64,000 bases of DNA from Lepidostoma basale (lineage: Eukaryota; Arthropoda; Insecta; Trichoptera; Lepidostomatidae), in NCBI GenBank assembly GCA_022606425.2, contig JAHDVF020000015.1, positions 62,001-126,000 of the forward strand, read 5' to 3'. A program made the translations under genes and the position numbers. Under the pieces are notes generated by a model. It saw only the letters and a program-made list of their open reading frames with translations. It searched no databases and was not told the DNA's origin. Below, in pieces: positions 38,001-39,910 of the stretch; position 1 is the first letter of the stretch; each line of letters begins with the position of its first letter.

Positions 38001-39910
38001 AAATATGTTGATTTAATTTAATTTATGTGCCCTTTCTTTTGTACCAGAAATATGTGAGTTTTTTTTTGCTGTTTTCAGACGGAACACTCGGCTTCCGAAA
38101 CAGACTCGACCAACTCTCACCACAACACGAGAACGTCCAATCAAAGGTATCTATTTATTAGTTAACCACTTCGTAATCATAATCATAATTCACATCACAT
38201 TTAGTCTGCTCTTCTGGTCACTCGTTATGCGAAATGTCGCTTTTTTTCACCGTCTGTTTTACTCGTTATCCGAATTACTCGCTATGAGAGGTTCCACTGT
38301 AGTTTAGAACGTGACACATTAGGCTTATTAACCCGTAAGCTGCTGAATAAACCGGCATTCTGTTTTCGCCGTGCTGGCAGATCCAGAAAGTAAGTGTACT
38401 GAGGCTCTCACGACCGGATGGATTTTAATTTCGACATGTTGGCTACACTTCCGTATAGCCTGACACTTCCCCTCCGCAACGAGACCGGTTCGAGGTCAGT
38501 ACGTTGAGGAGTGTCAAAGTGACAACACGTTTCGTGAAAAATGTCAATCCAATCTCCCACCAAGTGCGAAATACGCGGCGTCATCCATTTTCTCATTTGG
38601 AAGGGAAAACCTCCGGTTGAGGTTTATAATGAGGTGAAAACTGCATATGGTGATAAAGCTATGAACCGACGAGTGTGTATTAAAAAATAATTGTTAGTAC
38701 CTACTAATAACAAATAGCCCAGGTTAATTTTTAAATTTGATTTATTGTATCGAATTTTAAATGCGTTTTTTATTTAGTGTTTCTTTGTTTAGTTTTTATT
38801 ATATTTTTACACCTGAAGATGGAGGTATCCTCTGAAACATGTCGTGTTTTTTTTAATATTTTTAATAAATAGTGGATCAAACAAAGTTTTTCAATTTCCT
38901 AAGTATGTATATTACTATGGAATTCCACAGTGTTAATGCCTTAGCGTTTAATAGTTTATACTAGATTCGTTCAGGACACTTGAACCTGTAAACGTTATCA
39001 ATGTGTATTTTACTAATGGAACGTTGACTTGTCAGCCAACAGTCGGTGGCGGCCGCCCTGATGCGGATGGAGTGCGCCATCCGCGAGCAGCGGGACACGC
39101 TGGTGAGCGTGGGCGCGGCGCTGCGCCGCCTGGAGACGGCACCGGCCCGGAGACCGAGAGTGCCCTTCGCCATACTTGCCGCGGTGCTGTCCGCCCTGCT
39201 GCAGGCCCTCGCCCTCTACTATCTCCTGCGTGAGTACTTCACCATATTTAATTCAATTCCACCTGCCGATGATTACCTGCGACAACGGCGACATCAATTG
39301 TTCCACACTCCGTTCCGCAGAACCAACCTGCCTTTGGTTATGCCAGTAAGAATAGCATATCTCCCGCATAAGTATTTCCACCCTATGTTACTCCTTAGTC
39401 AGAAGCAGGGAAGTGCCGTAATATGGAGTCCTCAGTATTCCCTAATAGTGGAAAGAGTTCAAAAGAAATTCTTGAGAATCCTCTATCTGAGAGAGTATGG
39501 AGTATGTCCTTGGCTGTATCCAACAGCATTTCTTTGGGTATGTTATGGTGTCTCTTGAATTAGAGAAGGGTTCACAGGGACACACCTTTTCAAGCTGATT
39601 CAGTGCTCTGCTAAATAGCTCTATTTTTTTCCTGGTGGTTACCTGTATTAACGCCGACATCAATTGTTCTACTCTCTTGCAAGATTCCATTTTGTTGTGG
39701 AAAATTATTGTCATTAAATTTCACATTTTGAAAGTTAAAAATCTTGTATTTTTTTCACCTGTCAAATACCAGCTGTTAGCTGGCGGCCATTTTGAATTGT
39801 GGAGCTATATTTTTATGGCTGTTGTGTAACATTTTCACTAAGTAGTCACCATCTTTAATGAGGGGGTATTTGTTGCAGGTACCGACAAGCCTATTGACGC
39901 CGGACCGTAG
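4651..39910 (+). CDS. OSBPL8: Oxysterol-binding protein-related protein 8-like lipid transfer protein (spliced, 19 constitutive coding exons plus 1 cassette)
   Basis: Joining 4651-5019, 11856-12026, 12442-12528, 13882-14026, 14443-14563, 15868-15962, 23671-23828, 25590-25768, 28954-29134, 29877-29973, 31391-31587, 33410-33535, 34812-34952, 35460-35580, 36416-36488, 37254-37374, 38079-38146, 39036-39229 and 39879-39910 gives 2676 nt, 891 residues plus stop, with no frame conflict and GT-AG at every intron. Order of parts: basic N-terminus, PH domain about 172-297, acidic linker, ORD about 383-760 with NPVLGE (476-481), EQVSHHPP (501-508) and the K/E/R triad at 696/700/704, then a tail anchor 859-881. 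This is the layout of ORP5/ORP8, ER-anchored proteins that exchange phosphatidylserine and PI4P at ER-plasma membrane contacts; that activity is known for the family, not shown here. Exon 17733-18896 can be inserted in frame. The vertebrate relative has nearly the same length. Seen directly: exons and phases; inferred: transcript structure. Confidence 0.95.
5040..5286. mobile_element. Probable solo LTR of an LTR retrotransposon
   Basis: A 247-bp block begins TGTAGTGTGAGG and ends CAGTCCCACA, and is flanked by the 4-bp direct repeat CTAT (5036-5039 and 5287-5290). TG...CA ends, size and target duplication fit a solo LTR. No internal coding region is present. It starts 20 bp after the splice donor of the first coding exon. 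Confidence 0.6.
5318..5999 (+). mobile_element. Divergent LINE-A copy
   Basis: Begins with the KVMIFEKEE segment and keeps [11 protein letters not shown]. It is broken by frame changes near 5580 and 5705 and by a deletion after 5850. It ends with the family 3' end gtgatggttagttagt. It is more diverged than the copies at 776 and 57410, so an older insertion. Confidence 0.75.
6172..6300 (-). mobile_element. LINE-A scrap
   Basis: Reverse-strand pieces of LINE-A (gagatctcatttctac, then tctatttctagttccatt, then tccaaaccattttaa) joined with internal deletions. Confidence 0.55.
6305..6890 (+). mobile_element. LINE-B fragment with GAAT-repeat tail
   Basis: One frame (6337-6732, 131 aa) carries [18 protein letters not shown] and [13 protein letters not shown], the family's C-terminal part after the RT palm. 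The 3' end is a simple tail of GAAT units at 6858-6884, unlike the GATT/GATTT tails of other LINE-B copies. 5'-truncated. Confidence 0.8.
6900..7420 (+). mobile_element. Putative piggyBac-like 5' fragment
   Basis: ATG at 7147 opens a short basic frame ([14 protein letters not shown]) followed, after a frame break, by an acidic Ser/Asp/Glu stretch ([12 protein letters not shown]) of the kind found at the N-terminus of piggyBac transposases. Upstream lies a GC-rich direct repeat, caaagccggcga. No catalytic part is left. The assignment rests on composition only. Confidence 0.35.
7500..7770 (+). mobile_element. LINE-A 3' end
   Basis: Encodes [20 protein letters not shown] through [12 protein letters not shown], then gcgtgatggtaagttagttagtt. 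Only the last quarter of the element is present. Confidence 0.8.
7786..7890 (-). mobile_element. LINE-A scrap
   Basis: About 100 bp of reverse-strand LINE-A (ttattttgttcataacactttcattcgc) directly after the + strand copy, giving an imperfect inverted arrangement. Confidence 0.6.
8190..8600 (-). mobile_element. TIR element C (non-autonomous DNA transposon copy)
   Basis: Shares tgtatctcaatagagacgaag, the block cataagtcctgtaaac (here reversed) and catctatgtagatttg with 13322-13790, 40559-41052, 45852-46096 and 46785-47345. Orientation is opposite to the 40559 copy. No coding capacity. The ends here are degraded. Confidence 0.65.
8760..8875. repeat. Dispersed repeat shared with 41345-41480
   Basis: The segment around tcgctggcatcgacagactg and the following gacactatt...gtcctttac recur at 41345-41480 in the same orientation. 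Class unknown. Confidence 0.55.
8895..9110 (-). mobile_element. LINE-B 3' end
   Basis: Reverse strand; the tail reads aatcaaatcagtttatt at the left end, followed by the family 3' UTR (ggcatctattgagtacagg, gcattagagatggttcg, gagtatttgtcccctg). Confidence 0.7.
9111..9440. other. No recognisable feature
   Basis: AT-rich intron sequence. No repeat or exon recognised. Confidence 0.4.
9441..9724. repeat. Fold-back repeat plus short terminal repeats
   Basis: Two arms of about 55 bp (9454-9508 and 9552-9606) are inverted copies: cacttttgagtttattttt...acatgtttcgaaggctta and its complement, separated by about 45 bp. They are followed by two copies of ggaattccacagtgttaatg, a sequence also found at 28775 and 38920. 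Looks like a non-autonomous hairpin element. Confidence 0.65.
9725..9910 (+). mobile_element. LINE-H 3' fragment
   Basis: Encodes [17 protein letters not shown] and ending EIAANQSQD then a stop. The same C-terminus is on the reverse strand at 47912-48173 and in degraded form at 58760-58860. Confidence 0.7.
9945..10370 (-). mobile_element. LINE-A copy split by a hAT-derived element
   Basis: The left part (9950-10017) is the family 3' end in reverse (aactaactaaataaccatcacgccg). The right part (10193-10290) continues with cctggcacacctttctag...ccgcattcatac. The 175 bp between them form a separate inverted-repeat element. Confidence 0.6.
10018..10192. mobile_element. Short derivative of the hAT-like element at 51569-52306
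   Basis: Inverted arms gcttgcgtaagaaattttga and its near-complement enclose blocks (accaacaacccaccaaatc, catgcccccgcataaacc) also found near the right end of the larger element at 51569-52306. It is an internally deleted copy lying inside LINE-A. Confidence 0.6.
10371..10554. other. No recognisable feature
   Basis: Intron sequence without recognised repeat or exon. Confidence 0.35.
10555..10805 (+). mobile_element. LINE fragment (RT C-terminal part)
   Basis: Across two frames it encodes [15 protein letters not shown], then [18 protein letters not shown] and [12 protein letters not shown], the usual order after the RT palm in several insect LINEs. It is not clearly one of the other families here. 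Frame breaks near 10640. Confidence 0.55.
10870..10958 (+). other. Candidate alternative exon in intron 1
   Basis: An 89-nt GC-rich island with acceptor ttagcag|ac and donor aag|gtttgt, in otherwise AT-rich intron. Read into the next exon in the ORP frame, it must be entered in phase 1 (…[14 protein letters not shown]…SSDK). The first coding exon ends in phase 0, so it cannot simply be added to the main transcript. It could belong to an alternative 5' exon set or be spurious. Confidence 0.35.
11036..11216. other. Unclassified repeat-like sequence
   Basis: A + strand frame reads [14 protein letters not shown] before being cut by the piggyBac derivative at 11217. It may be the start of a transposase, but I cannot name the family. 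Confidence 0.25.
11217..11733 (-). mobile_element. Internally deleted piggyBac-like element
   Basis: Terminal inverted repeats cccttaccactc (from 11217) and gagtggtaaggg (to 11733) bound 517 bp. The reverse strand carries the Cys-rich C-terminal end of a piggyBac transposase (VWFCETCS.. region, 11390-11600) with frame breaks. The left flank is TTAG rather than TTAA. A sister copy lies at 45432-45851. Confidence 0.75.
11856..12026 (+). CDS. OSBPL8: ORP8-like exon 2: basic region and start of PH domain
   Basis: Acceptor tttttgcag at 11855, donor aag|gtaggt at 12026/12027; 57 codons, phase 0 both sides, residues 124-180. [20 protein letters not shown] is the basic segment that precedes the PH domain in ORP5/8 and binds acidic lipids in that family. [14 protein letters not shown] opens the PH domain. GC-rich codons contrast with the intron. Confidence 0.95.
12084..12410 (-). mobile_element. LINE-A/LINE-B mosaic in intron 2
   Basis: 12084-12128 is LINE-A in + orientation ([12 protein letters not shown]). From about 12130 it switches to LINE-B on the reverse strand ([18 protein letters not shown], 12104-12382 frame). It nearly fills the 415-bp intron. Confidence 0.75.
12442..12528 (+). CDS. OSBPL8: ORP8-like exon 3: PH domain strands
   Basis: Acceptor gtttttag at 12441, donor aag|gtgagt at 12528/12529; 29 codons, phase 0/0, residues 181-209: [18 protein letters not shown] followed by LLLLYKSPK. The W...LWCVL pattern is the conserved first half of the ORP8 PH domain, which docks on plasma-membrane phosphoinositides in the family. 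Confidence 0.95.
12529..12777. other. No recognisable feature
   Basis: AT-rich intron 3 sequence. Confidence 0.4.
12778..12974 (-). mobile_element. LINE fragment of a further family
   Basis: Reverse-strand frame with [17 protein letters not shown] and [14 protein letters not shown], the segment after the palm of a Jockey/CR1-type reverse transcriptase. It joins LINE-D head to head at 12975. Confidence 0.65.
12975..13312 (+). mobile_element. LINE-D 3' fragment
   Basis: Encodes [38 protein letters not shown] and [19 protein letters not shown]. It keeps the G (ttctctggacc) that is missing in the longer copy at 27283. It ends at gtgtgacaggacaaaaagaag. Confidence 0.8.
13322..13790 (+). mobile_element. 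TIR element C, with both inverted arms
   Basis: Left arm 13389-13455 (aattcaaggattaattgtat...) and right arm 13724-13790 are inverted copies of about 65 bp with few mismatches. An outer left part (gtatacaaatacttgtagacg) matches the outer end of the copies at 46880 and 47330. No coding capacity: a MITE-like element. Confidence 0.75.
13882..14026 (+). CDS. OSBPL8: ORP8-like exon 4: PH domain core
   Basis: Acceptor gccccacag at 13881, donor atcg|gtacgtg at 14026/14027; 145 nt, phase 0 in, 1 out, residues 210-258. [20 protein letters not shown] and [18 protein letters not shown] are almost diagnostic of the ORP5/8 PH domain. Confidence 0.96.
14088..14155 (-). mobile_element. LINE-A 3' end scrap
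   Basis: Reverse-strand tail and last codons only (aactaactaaccatcacgcc...ctgtcctgacat). Confidence 0.65.
14156..14435 (-). mobile_element. mariner-type transposase C-terminal remnant
   Basis: The reverse strand reads [19 protein letters not shown], including the third acidic catalytic position of mariner transposases, then decays into stops. It ends within 10 bp of the polypyrimidine tract of exon 5, so it contributes to the intron just before the splice site. Confidence 0.7.
14443..14563 (+). CDS. OSBPL8: ORP8-like exon 5: end of PH domain
   Basis: Acceptor tatttgcag at 14442, donor tgag|gtgagt at 14563/14564; 121 nt, phase 1 in, 2 out, residues 258-298. [16 protein letters not shown] and [15 protein letters not shown] form the last strand and C-terminal helix (W.D.LELAL) of the PH fold. 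Confidence 0.95.
14690..14861 (+). mobile_element. LINE fragment related to LINE-F
   Basis: Encodes [21 protein letters not shown], matching the segment before the KWQWA motif in LINE-F. Cut by LINE-B at 14862. Confidence 0.55.
14862..15075 (-). mobile_element. LINE-B 3' end
   Basis: Left-end tail caaatcaaatcagtttatt and 3' UTR, then codons for the FHIS.STFRRQ region and the segment reading accggtgtc. Confidence 0.7.
15254..15800. mobile_element. Candidate non-autonomous piggyBac-like element
   Basis: 547 bp bounded by TTAA on both sides (15250-15253 and 15801-15804), with similar ends ccttt-cccttacggtg and, inverted, ccctcccttccctgtg. The TTAA target is the piggyBac hallmark. No transposase frame is left. 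Confidence 0.55.
15868..15962 (+). CDS. OSBPL8: ORP8-like exon 6: linker after the PH domain
   Basis: Acceptor gttcttccag at 15867, donor caag|gtaaaa at 15962/15963; 95 nt, phase 2 in, 1 out, residues 298-330. It encodes [18 protein letters not shown] and [12 protein letters not shown], ending the segment common to all isoforms before the optional exon at 17733. Confidence 0.9.
16145..17029 (-). mobile_element. Internally deleted mariner-family element
   Basis: 885 bp with near-identical 26-bp terminal inverted repeats (cgaggtctgttcaaaaag...) and TA on both sides (16143-16144, 17030-17031). The reverse strand encodes the N-terminal helix-turn-helix part ([25 protein letters not shown]) fused directly to a C-terminal segment (PLKGTRFQT). 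The stretch holding the catalytic acids is missing. There is also a frame break near 16748. It could only move with help from a full copy. Confidence 0.85.
17032..17732. other. AT-rich intron with long poly-T tracts
   Basis: No repeat family recognised. Strong T tracts at 17370-17400 and 17535-17570, and a pyrimidine-rich run before the cassette acceptor at 17732. Confidence 0.5.
17733..18896 (+). CDS. OSBPL8: Large cassette exon of the ORP8-like gene (388 codons)
   Basis: One open frame runs from 17726 to 18901. Acceptor tttaaatcttag (17732) and donor acag|gtaaat (18896/18897) give 1164 nt, phase 1 on both sides. It joins exon 6 (caa|G) and exon 8 (AG ctg) without frame change whether included or skipped. 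The encoded part is polar and probably disordered, rich in Ser, Asn, Lys and Asp, with no domain I recognise. It carries three R-x-x-S-x-P motifs (cassette residues about 168-173 RSFSDP, 213-218 RRSSTP, 265-270 RRNSRP), which resemble basophilic kinase/14-3-3 sites. Codon use is more AT-rich than in the other exons. Membership in this gene is inferred from position, strand and phase. Confidence 0.75.
18975..19190 (-). mobile_element. LINE-F fragment
   Basis: Reverse strand encodes [20 protein letters not shown] and the [14 protein letters not shown] segment, then stops at 19190. Confidence 0.7.
19250..19560 (-). mobile_element. LINE-F fragment, second copy
   Basis: Reverse strand frame with [20 protein letters not shown] and [13 protein letters not shown]; internal deletions near 19330 and 19405. 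It lies in tandem with the copy at 18975. Confidence 0.7.
19561..20307. other. Unassigned, partly repeated sequence
   Basis: A stretch at 19685-19735 (ctgcaaatgtag...cagtttgaaacc) resembles 51505-51535, so part is a dispersed repeat. The rest is AT-rich without recognised features. Confidence 0.35.
20308..20950. repeat. 25-bp minisatellite with self-complementary unit
   Basis: About 25 diverged copies of a unit close to tgatcaatcagttgattgtaacacc. Each unit holds CAATCA-GT-TGATTG, an inverted repeat with a 2-nt loop, so either strand can form a chain of hairpins. Variation (ttgtttg, ttaattg, tttgtacca) is spread through the array. Confidence 0.9.
20951..21116. repeat. Array flank shared with 54080-54115
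   Basis: ccaacattggttggcaaaac followed by agctgtcg occurs here and inverted at about 54079-54112. It may be the end of a larger mobile element carrying the minisatellite. Confidence 0.4.
21117..21510 (-). mobile_element. LINE-D 3' fragment
   Basis: One long reverse frame (21144-21500) encoding [18 protein letters not shown], the [18 protein letters not shown] segment and [16 protein letters not shown]. Ends with the family 3' end (cttcttctttttgtcctgtc on the + strand). Confidence 0.85.
21511..22203. other. No recognisable feature
   Basis: AT-rich intron with a short CT run near 21880. Nothing else recognised. Confidence 0.4.
22204..23181. mobile_element. TIR element with ggctgc-rich ends, interrupted by LINE-B
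   Basis: Ends atgggattttgcaggattg (22206) and caattctgcaaaatcccat (23163-23181) are inverted copies. The inner parts are rich in ggctgc/gcagcc. LINE-B sits inside. No transposase frame is recognised, so the superfamily is unknown. Confidence 0.55.
22272..22765 (-). mobile_element. LINE-B insertion with CATAT target duplication
   Basis: Reverse strand frame (22404-22730) has [18 protein letters not shown] and [18 protein letters not shown]. The tail is repeated tcaaa units. CATAT flanks both ends (22267-22271, 22766-22770). 5'-truncated. Confidence 0.85.
23240..23640. repeat. Diverged tandem repeat of about 110 bp, four units
   Basis: aaagagaggcacatatctgg and gggtggtcggtgagggacgg recur starting near 23246, 23363, 23464 and 23573. 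The reverse strand of the unit contains GGAGTACCACAAGG (GVPQG), the conserved RT motif, so the array seems built from a LINE piece. It abuts the pyrimidine tract before exon 8. Confidence 0.7.
23671..23828 (+). CDS. OSBPL8: ORP8-like exon 8: acidic linker
   Basis: Acceptor cccctttccgcag at 23670 after a strong C/T tract; donor cag|gtaaat at 23828/23829. 158 nt, phase 1 in, 0 out, residues 330-382 in the short form. [18 protein letters not shown] and [19 protein letters not shown]: an acidic linker leading into the ORD. It joins either exon 6 or the cassette exon with the same frame. Confidence 0.88.
23868..24010 (-). mobile_element. LINE-A and LINE-B scraps
   Basis: 23868-23955 is the LINE-A 3' end in reverse (gccaccacgccgtctctccg). 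23956-23985 is LINE-B + orientation (tctgttaaacgcggtctcct) joined to a piece of LINE-B 3' UTR in reverse (tcaaaagatattacaaac). Confidence 0.55.
24042..25142 (-). mobile_element. pogo/Tigger-like DNA transposon remnant
   Basis: Inverted ends agtagactcccgattttccgg and, at 25122-25142, ccggaaaattgggagtgtact. The reverse strand between 24640 and 24850 reads [18 protein letters not shown] and [12 protein letters not shown], the CENP-B-like helix-turn-helix start of pogo-group transposases. The catalytic part is gone. An L2-like LINE lies inside. Confidence 0.7.
24130..24612 (+). mobile_element. L2/CR1-like LINE 3' fragment
   Basis: Frame 24147-24461 encodes [31 protein letters not shown] and [10 protein letters not shown], the standard end of L2/CR1 ORF2, then the 3' end gcccttgaggtgattacatc. 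Confidence 0.8.
25143..25560 (-). mobile_element. LINE-B copy ending next to exon 9
   Basis: Reverse strand frame (25219-25560) begins [18 protein letters not shown] and runs through [19 protein letters not shown] deletion near 25264 breaks the end. Only 29 bp separate it from the exon 9 acceptor. Confidence 0.8.
25590..25768 (+). CDS. OSBPL8: ORP8-like exon 9: start of the ORD lipid-transfer domain
   Basis: Acceptor gtcgcag at 25589, donor ccag|gttcta at 25768/25769 (weak donor). 179 nt, phase 0 in, 2 out, residues 383-442. [17 protein letters not shown] opens the domain; [19 protein letters not shown] (405-423) is the lid region over the lipid pocket, followed by RSFLDKLSD. Close to vertebrate ORP8. 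Confidence 0.97.
25850..26159 (-). mobile_element. LINE-B-like 3' part, diverged
   Basis: Left end is a tttattta-repeat tail; the middle holds gagacattacaaacgaaaaac and, near the right, ccgaattgctcttcctactg...aaaggcaggttaa, the conserved LINE-B order in reverse. Contains its own inverted repeat gaggcagtactctttccaga / tatgaatactgcctc. Confidence 0.55.
26160..26342. repeat. Perfect 85-bp inverted repeat with 13-nt spacer
   Basis: Left arm 26160-26244 and right arm 26258-26342 are exact reverse complements by base-by-base reading. The spacer is 26245-26257. Sequence around the spacer (aatgcgaag..atagtgcactcg) reappears directly after the right arm at 26346-26371, at the start of LINE-D. Confidence 0.95.
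26343..27600 (+). mobile_element. LINE-D, longest copy, with reverse-transcriptase core
   Basis: Frame 26347-27285 (312 aa) spans RT motifs: [47 protein letters not shown] (YADD catalytic box at about 26793-26804) and a LYGCETWK segment. Compared with 13046 one G is missing at 27283-27284 (ttctctgacc), which shifts the frame. The rest continues at 27287-27608 with [19 protein letters not shown]. No endonuclease is left. RTE-like by motif order. Inactive as it stands. Confidence 0.85.
27798..28222 (+). mobile_element. LINE-F relative
   Basis: Encodes [37 protein letters not shown], then a frame change near 28020 to [13 protein letters not shown] and [11 protein letters not shown] second member of this subtype is at 60660-61108 on the reverse strand. 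Confidence 0.75.
28270..28705 (+). mobile_element. LINE-E fragment
   Basis: Frame 28275-28682 encodes [36 protein letters not shown] and [20 protein letters not shown]; the terminal exons of the element, nearly uninterrupted. A close copy is at 44030-44460. Confidence 0.8.
28770..28862 (+). repeat. Terminal-repeat scrap and L2-like LINE 3' end
   Basis: tggaattccacagtg (shared with 9640 and 38920) followed by gcgcccttgaggtgactacatc, the 3' end of the L2-like LINE at 24545. Confidence 0.55.
28954..29134 (+). CDS. OSBPL8: ORP8-like exon 10: ORD, NPVLGE motif
   Basis: Acceptor atatttttcag at 28953, donor gcag|gtgatc at 29134/29135; 181 nt, phase 2 in, 0 out, residues 442-502. [19 protein letters not shown] and [16 protein letters not shown] carry the conserved K-P-x-N-P-x-L-G-E element of the lipid pocket; it ends at EQ, the first half of EQVSHHPP. 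Confidence 0.97.
29190..29550 (-). mobile_element. LINE-A 3' fragment
   Basis: The left end is actaactaaccatcacgcc; the frame encodes [18 protein letters not shown] and [17 protein letters not shown]. Two short gaps (29240, 29445) break it. Confidence 0.8.
29551..29750 (-). mobile_element. RT palm fragment with YSDD joined to LINE-A
   Basis: Reverse strand reads [19 protein letters not shown], then [17 protein letters not shown], a reverse-transcriptase palm with a YSDD box (the usual motif is YADD). It joins the LINE-A piece at about 29545, so it is either a diverged relative or a chimera. Confidence 0.6.
29877..29973 (+). CDS. OSBPL8: ORP8-like exon 11: ORD fingerprint HHPP
   Basis: Acceptor ttttttctctcag at 29876, donor tacg|gtgagt at 29973/29974; 97 nt, phase 0 in, 1 out, residues 503-535. 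[19 protein letters not shown] contains the two histidines (505, 506) that contact the PI4P phosphates in ORD proteins; [11 protein letters not shown] follows. Confidence 0.97.
30112..31359. mobile_element. pogo-like TIR element split by LINE-A2
   Basis: Ends cagtaaaagtc...aattcga (30112) and, inverted, tcgaattaacagacttttactg (to 31359). AT-rich interior with several aattcgaa/ttcgaatt motifs. No transposase frame. It occupies most of intron 11 and stops 31 bp before exon 12. Confidence 0.6.
30540..31087 (-). mobile_element. LINE-A2 insertion with 12-bp target duplication
   Basis: Open reverse frame (30557-31096, 179 aa) from [17 protein letters not shown] to [12 protein letters not shown]; the tail is (caa)n on the + strand. 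Flanked by tattttcaatag at 30528-30539 and 31088-31099. The intact frame and exact duplication point to a comparatively recent event. Confidence 0.85.
31391..31587 (+). CDS. OSBPL8: ORP8-like exon 12: ORD beta barrel
   Basis: Acceptor ccttggcag at 31390, donor tcaag|gtacgg at 31587/31588; 197 nt, phase 1 in, 0 out, residues 535-600. [37 protein letters not shown] and [11 protein letters not shown] match the ORD barrel strands of ORP8. Strongly GC-rich. Confidence 0.96.
31604..32108 (-). mobile_element. LINE-A 3' fragment with long open frame
   Basis: Left end taactaactaactaactaacc; reverse frame 31626-32084 (152 aa) from [19 protein letters not shown] to [11 protein letters not shown] without a break. It begins 16 bp after the exon 12 donor. Confidence 0.85.
32190..32595 (+). mobile_element. LINE-D fragment interrupted by minisatellite
   Basis: 32190-32388 encodes [16 protein letters not shown]...; 32514-32595 resumes with gcatgcgatagagtcaggtgg to the family 3' end. Between them lies 125 bp of the attgaatg-type minisatellite. Confidence 0.8.
32389..32513. repeat. Minisatellite inside LINE-D, same unit as 35605-36265
   Basis: Units of 17-18 bp around cctgagattgaatgcaatct and ataacttggaattgaatg; the same monomers and order occur in intron 15. Confidence 0.8.
32760..33312 (+). mobile_element. LINE-B fragment
   Basis: Encodes [38 protein letters not shown], then a deletion near 32995, then the 3' UTR ending aagtgatttgattgattgat. 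Confidence 0.8.
33410..33535 (+). CDS. OSBPL8: ORP8-like exon 13: ORD
   Basis: Acceptor gtcttccgcag at 33409, donor acag|gttcgt at 33535/33536; 42 codons, phase 0/0, residues 601-642. [16 protein letters not shown] and [17 protein letters not shown]: the EGHWD.K.F pattern is conserved in ORDs. Confidence 0.95.
33536..33904. other. No recognisable feature
   Basis: AT-rich intron sequence. Confidence 0.4.
33905..34480 (-). mobile_element. LINE-G, two pieces
   Basis: 34132-34480 reverse encodes [18 protein letters not shown] and [17 protein letters not shown]. 33905-34125 carries the more C-terminal segment in an order suggesting two overlapping copies or a deletion-duplication. Related sequence at 46097, 50195, 50881, 54656 and 55400. 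Confidence 0.75.
34481..34811. other. No recognisable feature
   Basis: Intron 13 remainder. A mixed-composition stretch at 34480-34620 has no coding frame I recognise. Confidence 0.35.
34812..34952 (+). CDS. OSBPL8: ORP8-like exon 14: ORD C-terminal helices
   Basis: Acceptor tgtattccag at 34811, donor tcag|gtctct at 34952/34953; 47 codons, phase 0/0, residues 643-689. The [19 protein letters not shown] segment carries the ES..LW..V motif of ORDs (E672, W677). The stretch before it ([17 protein letters not shown]) is less conserved but has the length seen in vertebrates, so no exon seems to be missing. Confidence 0.94.
35010..35415. mobile_element. Head-to-head LINE-A pair (inverted repeat)
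   Basis: 35013-35200 is LINE-A + orientation (aaatggaactagaaatagaa..tggcacgatcaa) and 35222-35410 is LINE-A - orientation covering the same part of the element. Arms are about 185 bp with mismatches and a 20-bp spacer. It ends 45 bp before exon 15. Confidence 0.8.
35460..35580 (+). CDS. OSBPL8: ORP8-like exon 15: ORD, K/E/R triad
   Basis: Acceptor ttctgctcag at 35459, donor gatg|gtgaga at 35580/35581; 121 nt, phase 0 in, 1 out, residues 690-730. [19 protein letters not shown]696, E700 and R704 have the 4-residue spacing of the PI4P-contacting K-E-R triad in ORD proteins. [16 protein letters not shown] follows. Confidence 0.94.
35605..36265. repeat. 17-18-bp minisatellite with higher-order period
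   Basis: Degenerate units (gagattgaatgcaatct, aagattcaatgcaatct, ataacttgaaattgaatg) repeat for about 660 bp, with groups of four units (about 70 bp) recurring in the same order. Starts 25 bp after the exon 15 donor. The same sequence has entered LINE-D at 32389. Confidence 0.9.
36416..36488 (+). CDS. OSBPL8: ORP8-like exon 16: end of ORD
   Basis: Acceptor aatttcag at 36415, donor ttac|gtgagt at 36488/36489; 73 nt, phase 1 in, 2 out, residues 730-754. [20 protein letters not shown] leads to the (T)PWD motif in the next exon. Small, AT-richer exon; weakly conserved. Confidence 0.85.
36551..37191 (-). mobile_element. Internally deleted mariner element
   Basis: 641 bp with imperfect inverted ends (ttggatatttcggaatgttcgg and, inverted, ttaggtgtttcagaaagttcgg), TA on both sides (36549-36550, 37192-37193). 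The reverse strand has an N-terminal piece ([20 protein letters not shown]) next to a C-terminal piece ([12 protein letters not shown]) with the third catalytic Asp; the middle is missing and the frame is broken at the join. Confidence 0.85.
37254..37374 (+). CDS. OSBPL8: ORP8-like exon 17: PWD motif and linker
   Basis: Acceptor tctcaccag at 37253, donor tgag|gtatgt at 37374/37375; 121 nt, phase 2 in, 0 out, residues 754-794. [19 protein letters not shown] matches the RPWDP..D...FE region after the barrel; then a basic linker. Confidence 0.93.
37395..37468 (+). mobile_element. LINE-B scrap
   Basis: Encodes [19 protein letters not shown], matching [18 protein letters not shown] at 6430. It is directly followed by a SINE. 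Confidence 0.6.
37469..37708 (+). mobile_element. tRNA-derived SINE, best copy
   Basis: Head gaccttcgtggccgagtgg (box A) and ggattcgattcc (box B, 37521-37532), then a tRNA-unrelated body (acgtgacaataaaatggcg, catgctgtcatgatgtaaag) and a tail of AAT repeats. Length about 240 bp. Confidence 0.8.
37709..37970 (+). mobile_element. LINE-A2 scrap joined to LINE-E 3' part
   Basis: 37712-37765 encodes [14 protein letters not shown] of LINE-A2; from 37766 the frame is LINE-E ([32 protein letters not shown]). Confidence 0.65.
38079..38146 (+). CDS. OSBPL8: ORP8-like exon 18: Ser/Thr/Asn linker
   Basis: Acceptor ctgttttcag at 38078, donor aaag|gtatct at 38146/38147; 68 nt, phase 0 in, 2 out, residues 795-817. 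[19 protein letters not shown] is a disordered linker before the C-terminal helix. Called mainly on phase and splice sites. Confidence 0.82.
38250..38310. mobile_element. pogo-like terminal scrap
   Basis: actcgttatccgaattactc...gaggttccactg resembles the terminal repeat style of pogo/Tigger elements. Only one end recognised. Confidence 0.35.
38541..38690 (+). mobile_element. mariner-type transposase N-terminal fragment
   Basis: ATG at 38541 opens [19 protein letters not shown] and [17 protein letters not shown], the Mos1-type helix-turn-helix. It runs into lysines and a stop near 38690; the rest is absent. Confidence 0.6.
39036..39229 (+). CDS. OSBPL8: ORP8-like exon 19: C-terminal helix and membrane anchor
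   Basis: Acceptor cttgtcag at 39035, donor ctgc|gtgagt at 39229/39230; 194 nt, phase 2 in, 1 out, residues 817-882. An amphipathic helix ([16 protein letters not shown]) is followed by Arg residues and a hydrophobic stretch, [19 protein letters not shown] (859-877, to about 881), the tail anchor that holds ORP5/8 in the ER. Very GC-rich. Confidence 0.93.
39240..39600 (+). mobile_element. LINE-B fragment, rearranged
   Basis: [20 protein letters not shown] comes first, then [18 protein letters not shown] at 39449. In intact copies the order is the opposite, so two pieces were joined. Confidence 0.7.
39601..39878. other. No recognisable feature
   Basis: Remainder of the last intron. AT-rich. 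Confidence 0.4.
39879..39910 (+). CDS. OSBPL8: ORP8-like exon 20: last codons and stop
   Basis: Acceptor tttgttgcag at 39878; phase 1 in. Encodes R(882)TDKPIDAGP then TAG (39908-39910). The short polar tail after the anchor would face the ER lumen in a type II/tail-anchored protein. Confidence 0.85.

Noticed and set aside
38079..38146. Doubt that this 68-nt segment is an exon
   Set aside because: Doubt set aside: its phases (0 in, 2 out) are needed to join exons 17 and 19, and both splice sites are good.
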